A stretch of DNA of 64,000 nt, from contig NZ_QFQZ01000002.1 in NCBI RefSeq assembly GCF_003243465.1, forward strand, positions 68,830 through 132,829. The letters run 5' to 3'. The notes beneath the pieces were generated by a model, which was given only the letters and a program-made list of their open reading frames with translations, made no database searches and was not told the origin of the DNA. Within the stretch, counting starts at the first letter, position 1; each line of letters starts with the position of its first letter. The position numbers and the translations under genes were made by a program. Shown piece after piece: positions 57,326 to 64,000 of the stretch. Source of the DNA: Caulobacter segnis. Its GTDB lineage: Bacteria > Pseudomonadota > Alphaproteobacteria > Caulobacterales > Caulobacteraceae.

Positions 57326-58444
57326 CTACAGCTTCACGACGACGCCGCGACGGGCCATCACATAGCCAAGCAGCCAGCAGACCAGCATGTAGGCCACCGC
57401 GCAAAGCAGCGAGCCGAACGCGCCGGGGACCATGGCCTGGAAGATGTTGACGCCGATCCACTTGTAGACGCCCACGCCCGGCGCGACCTCGATCATGTTC
57501 AGGACCGTCACGAACAGTTCCGAGAACAGGTAGATCACCAGCGGATTGAGGCCGAAGACCTGGAAGAAGTAAGTCCCCGGATTGGAATCCTTGCCTTCCA
57601 GCAGCTTGGTCAGGCCGGCCAGCAGGACGAGGTCGATGCCGACGGTCAGCAGCACGAAGCTGCCGGTCCAGAGCTTCTTGGCGATCGGGAACAGCGGGTT
57701 CCAGGCCAGGCCCGCCAGGATCAGGACGACACCCGCGACGGCCATCCGCGTCAGGGCCGAGCTGGAGCCTGGGTTCTCCTTCAGGAAGCGCGCCGCCAGA
57801 TATCCGGCCAGCACGTTGACGGTCGAAGGAAGCGTGCCCAGCAGGCCCTCGGGATCGAAGCCGCCGTCCTTGCGATAGAGGTGGTTCTGGCCGATCAGCA
57901 AGAGGTCCAGGTGCGTGCCGGCATTGCCCAGCTTGGACAGCGGGGCGGCCGGATCGCCGAACGTCATCAGGATCGCCCAGTAGCCCAGCAGCAGCACGGC
58001 CGACAGCGCCACGATCAGGCGCGGCGACAGCCAGCGCACGGCCAGAGCCGCCAGCAGATAGGCCAAGCCGATCCGCTGCAGAACGCCCATGACGCGGGTG
58101 TCGGAGAACGGGATCAGCGCCCAATGCCCGTCGACCTTCTTCACGAAGGGGAACCAGTACATCAGGAAGCCGAGCAGGAAGATCAGGGCCGCGCGGCGCA
58201 GCACCTTGGCCATGAACTCACGGGTCGGAATCGGTCGCGAGAAGGCGAAGGCCATCGAGCAGCCGACCGCGAACAGGAACGACGGGAACACTGCGTCCGC
58301 CGCCGTGAAGCCGAACCACGGCGCGTGCACCAGCTGGGTGTAGGCCTTGGCGCCCGGACCCGCCGTGTTGACGACGATCATCAGGCAGACCGTCAGGCCT
58401 CGGAACACGTCCAGGGACAGGAAACGGGCGGCGGGCTTGCTCAT
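57326..58444 (-). CDS. nagX-like: HGSNAT/NagX-like transmembrane acyltransferase
   Basis: The 372-residue protein with about ten membrane helices has the NagX/HGSNAT opening RFLSLDVFRGLTVCLMIVVNTAGPGAKAYTQLVHAPWFGFTAADAVFPSFLFAVGCSMAFAF (DUF5009), then GVLQRIGLAYLLAALAV and GGFDPEGLLGTLPSTVNVLAGYLAARFL. Human HGSNAT N-acetylates terminal glucosamine for NAGLU. Here the gene overlaps a GH89 (NAGLU-type) gene by 4 nt, a matching pair. The exact substrate is inferred. Confidence 0.9.
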   Translation of the reverse strand: MSKPAARFLSLDVFRGLTVCLMIVVNTAGPGAKAYTQLVHAPWFGFTAADAVFPSFLFAVGCSMAFAFSRPIPTREFMAKVLRRAALIFLLGFLMYWFPFVKKVDGHWALIPFSDTRVMGVLQRIGLAYLLAALAVRWLSPRLIVALSAVLLLGYWAILMTFGDPAAPLSKLGNAGTHLDLLLIGQNHLYRKDGGFDPEGLLGTLPSTVNVLAGYLAARFLKENPGSSSALTRMAVAGVVLILAGLAWNPLFPIAKKLWTGSFVLLTVGIDLVLLAGLTKLLEGKDSNPGTYFFQVFGLNPLVIYLFSELFVTVLNMIEVAPGVGVYKWIGVNIFQAMVPGAFGSLLCAVAYMLVCWLLGYVMARRGVVVKL

Positions 58445-60753
58445 GCGGTCTTCTCCCCGCCCTGACCGATCCGTGCGATCAGGGTCTTGATCTCGCCGAT
58501 CGGGTCGGCGGGCTTGTCGCGGCGATAGGCGACCTCGGCGTCCACCCAGGCGCGTTCCCAGGCGATGCTGGCGCGCACGGCGGCGGGCTCGTCGAAGGTC
58601 CCCGTCCCCGCCGCCTTCAGCGCGTCGAGGAACATCGACCAGCGCGGCAGGTAGAAGCCGCGATAAAGGCCCTGCCAGGCCTTGGACGCGTAGTCGTTGA
58701 GGTTGCCCTCCCCGCCCCAGACCGTGACCTGGGCCTTGGCGTTGGCGACATAGGCCGCCGCGTCGGCGGGCGTGTCGCCATAGGCGCGGGCGTCGTCGAT
58801 CCAGGTGGCCAGCGTCTCGGGCTGGACGCCCAGCAGCTTGTCGATCGACAGGGCGAGGGTCTCGATCTCGGCGCGCGCCTGGTCCCCGGCGGCGATGTCG
58901 CCCCGGCGATAGGCGGCCACGGCGGCCTGTAGCAGGTCGTCGATCTTCAGCGTCGCCAGGTGGCGCGTGGCGTCGGTCAGGTCAAGAATGAACAGCGGCT
59001 CGTTGGCGTAGGCCGGGGCCAGCGCCGTCAGCGCCTTCACCGCCGTCTCCAGCTTGGCGCGATCGCCCGGATGCGGCGGGAACTCGCCGATCGTCGCCGT
59101 CGGGCGCTTGAAGAAGAGATAGGCGCCGGCCTTGCTCTTCCACCAGCGCGGCGTCCAGTAGCGGGTCGAATAGGCCGCCTCGACCAGTTGGCCAAGCGCC
59201 GCGTCGAGCGCGGGCGAGGTCTTGCCGTAGCGCGCGCGGGCGTAGGTCGACAGCCAAGCCGACAGCGTCTTCTGCCCCGCGCCCCAGGCCAGGTCATAGA
59301 CGGCGTCGTAGACGATCGAGTTGTTGTGCAGGCCTTCGGGGAACATGCCAAAGCCGGCCAGCTTGCCCGCTTCGGGATTGGCCGCGATCGCGGGAATGTC
59401 CTGGCGGTAGTAGCCGAGGTCGCCATAGACCGGGTTGCTGCCGCCGTAATTGTGGACGTAGCCGTAGATCCACGGCTTGCCGCCGAAGGCCTTGGCGTTC
59501 TTCCAGACAGCCGGATAGCGGTCGTTGCCGATGTCCAGGATCATCAGCTTGTCGTCGGGGACCAGGCTCAGATAGGCCGAGATCGCCGCCGGGTCCCAGA
59601 AGTGGCTGTCGGCGCCGAACAGCCAGCCCTGCATCACCCAGACCGCGTCCGGCCGCGCCTGGCGGATCGAGTCGTAGATCGCCTTGCCGTAGGCGGCCAG
59701 GCGCTGGGCCTTCAGCGCCGGATCGACCTCGACCTTGGTCTTGGTCGCGTTGGTGTTGGCCGTGCCGTCGCCATAGGCCGCGTCGCGGGCGTCCGCCCCG
59801 TCGGCGTTGATCGGCGGCAGCATCTCGTTGAACGAGTCCGCCAGATAGTAGGTCCCCGCCCCGTAGGTCTGGGTGTACAGCGCCAAGAAGCGCCCGGCGA
59901 TCTTGGCGAACAGCGGATCGGCGGGATCCAGCCAGTAGGTCTCATGGAAGCCCTCCCACGGACGCATCCGATAGATGCGCGCCTTGGGGTTCTTCTGGGC
60001 GAACGCCTTGGGCACGTAGCCGCCGAACGCCGGCAGGATAGGGGTCATGCCCAGCGACCGCATGCGGCCCAGGATCTTGACCTGCAGGTCCTTTTTCTTG
60101 TCGATCCAGTTGGTCGGCAGAGGGGCGCGATAGCCCTCGATATTGCCCATGCGCTGCCAGGGCGTGAAGGCCGGCCCCGAGAAGTAGTCGGCCAGCTCGG
60201 CCTCGCTGAGGCCGAACTCGCGCCACAGCGCGCGCCAGACATATTCCTGGCCTTCCATGGCCAGCGGCATGTCGACGCCATGCGCCGCCATCCAATCGAT
60301 CTCGCGCGTCCAGCGATCCCAGCCCCACCACGGCGTCGTGTAGCCGTAGGTGCAGGTGTTCAGATAGGCGCGGTGGCGGAACGGCGTCTCGACGCGCGCG
60401 CCCGACGCGGCGGGCAAGGCGCCGCCCTGGGCGATCCTATCGCCCTCCCAGCTGACGTGGGCCAGGCCCGCCTGGTTCAGATAGGCGTAGGCCCCGCGCA
60501 CGAGCGCGACGGGCGTATCGCCGGAAATGGTGAGTTTGCCGGCCTTGTCGCTGACCGAATACCAGGAGCGCCCGGCGCTCGGACTGAGGGTCAGGTTCAC
60601 GCCGGCCAGACGTGGGCCGAACAGGCGGCGCAGGCTCTCGCGCGCGGCGGCGGCGCCCTTGGCGGACGGTGCGGCGAAGGCGGGACCCGCAATGGCCGCG
60701 GCGGCCGCGGAGATCAGCGCCTGACGTCGGTTCAGAGAGGCTTTCATCGGCAT
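58441..60753 (-). CDS. GH89 alpha-N-acetylglucosaminidase (NAGLU type)
   Basis: The 770-residue product has a twin-arginine-like signal (SLNRRQALISAAAAAIAGPAFAAP). GH89 marks: LNTCTYGYTTPWWGWDRWTREIDWMAAHGVDMPLAMEGQEYVWRALWREFGLS (about 130-185), FSGPAFTPWQRMGNIEGY, AGTYYLADSFNEMLPP with a candidate catalytic Glu, and VWVMQGWLFGADSHFWDP. Human NAGLU removes terminal alpha-GlcNAc from heparan sulfate. Overlaps the NagX-like gene (ATGA). Confidence 0.95.
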   Translation of the reverse strand: MPMKASLNRRQALISAAAAAIAGPAFAAPSAKGAAAARESLRRLFGPRLAGVNLTLSPSAGRSWYSVSDKAGKLTISGDTPVALVRGAYAYLNQAGLAHVSWEGDRIAQGGALPAASGARVETPFRHRAYLNTCTYGYTTPWWGWDRWTREIDWMAAHGVDMPLAMEGQEYVWRALWREFGLSEAELADYFSGPAFTPWQRMGNIEGYRAPLPTNWIDKKKDLQVKILGRMRSLGMTPILPAFGGYVPKAFAQKNPKARIYRMRPWEGFHETYWLDPADPLFAKIAGRFLALYTQTYGAGTYYLADSFNEMLPPINADGADARDAAYGDGTANTNATKTKVEVDPALKAQRLAAYGKAIYDSIRQARPDAVWVMQGWLFGADSHFWDPAAISAYLSLVPDDKLMILDIGNDRYPAVWKNAKAFGGKPWIYGYVHNYGGSNPVYGDLGYYRQDIPAIAANPEAGKLAGFGMFPEGLHNNSIVYDAVYDLAWGAGQKTLSAWLSTYARARYGKTSPALDAALGQLVEAAYSTRYWTPRWWKSKAGAYLFFKRPTATIGEFPPHPGDRAKLETAVKALTALAPAYANEPLFILDLTDATRHLATLKIDDLLQAAVAAYRRGDIAAGDQARAEIETLALSIDKLLGVQPETLATWIDDARAYGDTPADAAAYVANAKAQVTVWGGEGNLNDYASKAWQGLYRGFYLPRWSMFLDALKAAGTGTFDEPAAVRASIAWERAWVDAEVAYRRDKPADPIGEIKTLIARIGQGGEKTA

Positions 60754-60816
60754 CAGGATCTACAAAAAGGGACGCCCGCCGCCTAGGAGAAGGAAAACGA
60801 CGGGCGCCAGGGTAAA

Positions 60817-60880
60817 GGCCCCGTCCGCCGCGCGGACAGGGCCAGGAAAGACACGGCGCTCAGGGGAGGAAGAGAGCGCC
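60817..60880 (-). terminator. Two hairpins between the receptor and GH89 genes
   Basis: GGCCC.GTCCG / CGGAC.GGGCC (60817-60843, one C-A mismatch) and GGCGCTC / GAGCGCC (60855-60880). They may cut read-through from the receptor into the enzyme genes, allowing far higher receptor expression, or protect the receptor mRNA end. No U-run follows. Confidence 0.5.
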
Positions 60881-60892
60881 GCGCCGAACGCG

Positions 60893-63565
60893 TTACATCT
60901 TGTATTGGAACGACAGGTAGTAGCTCGGGCCGGTGACCGAGGTCTCTTGCCAGCGGCTCGAATTGCCGAGGTAGGACTTCTCCTGAGCGTTGTTGATGTT
61001 CATCGCCGCGAAGGCGAAGCTCAGGTGTTCGTTGACGTTGTAGCCCAGGTTCAGGTCGAACTGGGTGCGCGACTTGACCGTGTGGCCCAGCGGGCCGGCG
61101 AAGAAGCTTTCCACCGAAGTCTGGTCATAGGCGCTGCGGTAGTTGGCCGACAGACGGGCGCTGAAGGTCTGGTTTTCCCAGTACAGCGTGCCGTTGGCGG
61201 TGTGCTCCGACAGGTTGGCCAGACGGAAGCCGGTCGTCGAGGTCGCCGGATTCACGTGGGTGTAGTTGGTGATCAGGCCAAAGCCCTTGATCGGCAGCCA
61301 GGCGTCGAACGACTGTTGCCAGTTCACTTCGTAGCCGTGGATGTCGACCGTGCGGTCGTCGTTGAAGCTTTGGGTGATCGAGTAGGTGTCGCCGGCGCCC
61401 GAGACGCAGACCCCGGTGGCGTCCTTCGAAAGGGCGGTGCCTTCATACGAGGTCGGGCAGACGACCGACGTATAGACGCCGTTCTTGACCTTCTTCGAGA
61501 AGTAGCCGGCCGACAGGCCGTTGCCCTGGCCGTAGTACCACTCCAGCGTCAGGTCGAGCTGGTTGGCGGTCATCGGATCCAGGTCGCCTTGGCCGATCGA
61601 GATCGTGTTGACCTTCTTGCCCGTCGTGTCCGTGGTGGTCGTGCGGGTGGTGGCCAGCTGGTTGTTGGAGTCGATGATCGGACGCACCAGCACCTTGGCG
61701 GCGGCGACGCGCAGCAGCAGGTTGTCGGTCAGGTCCAGGCTGAAGTTCGCCGACGGCAGGATGTTGTCGTACGACTTCTTCGTCGTGTAGGTGCCGGCCA
61801 CCAGCTTCACTTCGGTGTTCTGCGGGTTGGCGGCGCCGCCGACATAGCCCTTCACCGTCTGGTCGGTGCTCTCGCTGCGGACGCCCAGGTTGCCCCGGAA
61901 GGTCTTGGACAGCACTTCGCCCTTCAGGTTGGCCATGGCGTAGAACGAGGTCAGGTCACGCTCGACGCGGAAGCTGCCCGACGGATCGAACGCTGCGTAC
62001 ACCGAGACGCCCTGGGCCTTCAGCGCATCGCGATAGGCTTGCAGGTTCGGCGACACCCAGGCCGCCGGCAGGGTGGCTTCGCCGTCCAGGAAGTTGGTGA
62101 TCGACAGGCCCGTGGCGGCCATGGTCGGCGAATACGAGGCCGGGATGGTGTTCTGGCCGTCGCGACGGATCACGTTGCGCTTGAGCACTTCGTGCCGCGT
62201 CTTGGCGCCGACCTGGACCGATTCCAGCACGCCCCAGTCGAGGAAGCGCTTGGCGTCGAACTGGGCGGCGTCTTCGTACGAGTCGATCGAACGGTAGGCG
62301 CCGTTCGGATAGGTGTTCCGGATCAGCGTCGAGGTGTTGTACTGGGCCGTATCGGTCAGCGGCGTCGAGGTCGTGAAGACGACGTTCTTCGGGTTGCTGA
62401 TGTCGATGGTCGCGCTCGGGATGTTGATGCCGAGGATCGCGGCCTCTTCGTTGTGCTTGGCGCTGCCGCGCGAGTAGTGCGCCGTGCCCTTGAAATCCCA
62501 GTTCTCGATGCCCGTGTAGTGGATGTTGGTCGTCAGGGCGCCCGTCGACTGCGGACGGTTCTCGAACTGGTGGTTGTTTTCGAGGCGGAAGTTGTTGACC
62601 TGGACCTTGGTGGCGGTGCCGTTCGCCACCGTGATCGGCACGACGTTCGAGGCCGAAGGCGTCGTCAGCAGGAACACCTGCTGGTGCAGGTCCTGCTGGG
62701 TCTTGTCCTTGGCGTAGGTCGCGATCAGGTCGACCTGCAGGTCGCTGGTCGGCTTGAACTGCAGGGCGCCGTTCAGCATCGAGCGCTTGGTTTCGCGGTC
62801 GATGCGGCGATAGCGCAGGCGCGCCGGCGTGTAGGTGCCGTTGCTGACGGTCCAGCGGTCCATCCAGAGATAGTCGCCGCGGTCCTTCAGCTCCTGATAG
62901 CCGCCGCCCAGGAACACGCCCAGCTTGCCGTCCAGGAAGTGGTCGACATAGGTCAGGCCGTACTTGCCGGTCGGATTGCCGCCGATCAGGTCCTGCTTCT
63001 GGGCCTTGCCGGCGATGATGATCTGGCGGCCCTTCACGTCGAACGGATGCACCGTGTCGATGTTGACCGTGCCGGCCAAGCCGCCGGCGTCCATGTCGGC
63101 CGTCGGCGACTTATAGACCTGGATGCCCGAGGCCAGTTCCGTCTGGATGACGTCGTAGCGGAAGCCGTCGGTGAAGTTCGAGCTCTTGAACGCCTGGCCG
63201 TTGACGGTGGTCAGGGCGTACTGCGGGCCAAGGCCCCGGATGCTGATCGTCGAGCCCCGGCCGTTGATGTTGGAGATCTGGACGCCCGGGATGCGCTGGA
63301 TGGCTTCGGCGATGTTCTCCGACGGGAACTTGCCGATGTCTTCCGACGAGATGCCGTCCGAGACGCGGACGTCCTTGCGCTTCACTTCCAGGGCGGTGGC
63401 GAGGCTCTTGCGGAAGGCGGTGACGATCACTTCGTCAACCGATTCCGGCTCGGCCGCGGGCGCCGTCTGGGCCATGGCCATGTCGGCGAAGCAGGCGCCG
63501 CCCAGCAGCGCAAGCATGAAAGCCTTGCGGCGCATGGCCGCGTTCTTCGATTTCGGATCGATCAT
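60893..63565 (-). CDS. TonB-dependent outer-membrane receptor
   Basis: The 890-residue product has a signal peptide (residues about 12-32, RRKAFMLALLGGACFADMAMA). The TonB box region is ESVDEVIVTAFRKSL. The plug domain (about 60-165) has PSENIAEAIQRIPGVQISNINGRGSTISIRGLGPQYALTTVNGQAF, and the 22-strand barrel ends in YYLSFQYKM. The length and FRKSLATALEVKRK motif are typical of Caulobacter-type sugar receptors. It probably imports the amino-sugar/uronic-acid oligosaccharide that the downstream enzymes process, powered by TonB-ExbBD. Confidence 0.96.
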   Translation of the reverse strand: MIDPKSKNAAMRRKAFMLALLGGACFADMAMAQTAPAAEPESVDEVIVTAFRKSLATALEVKRKDVRVSDGISSEDIGKFPSENIAEAIQRIPGVQISNINGRGSTISIRGLGPQYALTTVNGQAFKSSNFTDGFRYDVIQTELASGIQVYKSPTADMDAGGLAGTVNIDTVHPFDVKGRQIIIAGKAQKQDLIGGNPTGKYGLTYVDHFLDGKLGVFLGGGYQELKDRGDYLWMDRWTVSNGTYTPARLRYRRIDRETKRSMLNGALQFKPTSDLQVDLIATYAKDKTQQDLHQQVFLLTTPSASNVVPITVANGTATKVQVNNFRLENNHQFENRPQSTGALTTNIHYTGIENWDFKGTAHYSRGSAKHNEEAAILGINIPSATIDISNPKNVVFTTSTPLTDTAQYNTSTLIRNTYPNGAYRSIDSYEDAAQFDAKRFLDWGVLESVQVGAKTRHEVLKRNVIRRDGQNTIPASYSPTMAATGLSITNFLDGEATLPAAWVSPNLQAYRDALKAQGVSVYAAFDPSGSFRVERDLTSFYAMANLKGEVLSKTFRGNLGVRSESTDQTVKGYVGGAANPQNTEVKLVAGTYTTKKSYDNILPSANFSLDLTDNLLLRVAAAKVLVRPIIDSNNQLATTRTTTTDTTGKKVNTISIGQGDLDPMTANQLDLTLEWYYGQGNGLSAGYFSKKVKNGVYTSVVCPTSYEGTALSKDATGVCVSGAGDTYSITQSFNDDRTVDIHGYEVNWQQSFDAWLPIKGFGLITNYTHVNPATSTTGFRLANLSEHTANGTLYWENQTFSARLSANYRSAYDQTSVESFFAGPLGHTVKSRTQFDLNLGYNVNEHLSFAFAAMNINNAQEKSYLGNSSRWQETSVTGPSYYLSFQYKM

Positions 63566-64000
63566 ATTCTGTATCCCCCGTTGACTGCTGACGCTGATAC
63601 GGCTGCAAGACCGCGCGCCTTGATGGTTAAGCAGACCATTGAAGTACCTTTATCTGGCCCGCAGGTTAGACACTAAAGCTGACAGCACCGCTGCCGAAAA
63701 GCCTAAGCTGTTTATTTTACTCGCTTTTGAGTGACGACTGTTGGTTAGGCGCCACACAAGCCTGGGCTAAAAGACACTCACCACGCGTTTCCTCCATTTA
63801 TCGTTGTTAATTCAGTTACTTATAGCCGGAAGGCCCTAGAACGCTGCCCACCGAAACAATACCATTTTAGTGCCTCTTAAACGGCCATTTGGCGGCAGTT
63901 TTCAAGCCTCGGCAGCCATAGGTCGAGAGGGCGGGCGGTTACTCTCGCCGTGCGCGCTGTGGGTTAGAGGCGCTGTTGGATGGCCCTCCGGAGGATCTCG
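63566..64000. promoter_or_regulatory. Promoter region upstream of the receptor; candidate operator
   Basis: This 435-nt stretch holds no gene and is AT-richer than its surroundings. ATGGT-N7-ACCAT (63623-63639) is an inverted repeat 58 nt before the receptor start. It may be an operator of a sugar-responsive regulator. Confidence 0.5.

Noticed and set aside
60905..63676. 923-codon plus-strand open frame opposite the TonB-dependent receptor
   Set aside because: Antisense shadow of a clear receptor gene; low-complexity Arg/Val/Asp composition without any domain.

Overview
The window is a high-GC alphaproteobacterial chromosome segment, most likely Caulobacter or a close relative. Supporting signs are a tRNA-His without G-1 and with A73, the host order hisD / UPF0262 / LMW phosphatase / infA / maf / RNase G-like / yacG, DUF2948 next to murA, a GapR-type gene, and a large TonB-dependent receptor beside sugar-processing enzymes. 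This assignment is inferred from the sequence; no search was run.

Positions 1 to about 41,331 are a P2-like (Peduovirus-type) prophage integrated at the 3' end of tRNA-His. Its integrase lies next to the tRNA and its other end is off the left edge. From left to right it holds: small accessory genes and a treble-clef/HNH-like gene (0.1-1.2 kb); a late cassette ending in an SGNH-hydrolase virion protein (1.3-3.9 kb); portal and terminase Q-P on the minus strand; O-N-M-L-X, holin, lysozyme, Rz/Rz1 spanins, R and S on the plus strand (7-13.3 kb); a lower-GC minus-strand cargo pair (13.3-14.3 kb); J-I-fibres (14.5-21.7 kb); V-W-FI-FII-E/E'-T-U-D (21.8-29.0 kb); and an ogr-type activator (29.1 kb). 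A shared dyad (WGGTTTGR-N13-AAACRA) lies before the SGNH cassette, between P and O, before J and before V. It is a candidate site for the Ogr-like activator.

The early/accessory half (29.4-41.3 kb) holds a HicAB and a HigBA toxin-antitoxin module, each with its own dyad operator, embedded among four clusters of 8-bp-period TGC repeats. It continues with a winged-helix gene pair in the place where P2 has its replication gene; a duplicated 64-bp 5' leader with a conserved hairpin; a divergent pair of HTH regulators with three matching 19-bp operators; and an early operon that starts with a phage-borne GapR (DUF2312) homologue and runs through very small membrane proteins, an Xre regulator, a zinc-binding protein, a DUF3850 protein, an HNH endonuclease and an excisionase-like protein to the integrase.

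The host part (41.3-64 kb) holds tonB-exbD-exbB, tRNA-Phe, the yacG-rng-maf-infA group, hisD, an NCS1 permease, murA, tRNA-Thr, and a minus-strand locus made of a TonB-dependent receptor, a GH89 alpha-N-acetylglucosaminidase, an HGSNAT/NagX-like acyltransferase, a histidine acid phosphatase and a GH115 glucuronidase. This locus looks like an uptake and breakdown system for an amino-sugar/uronic-acid polysaccharide.
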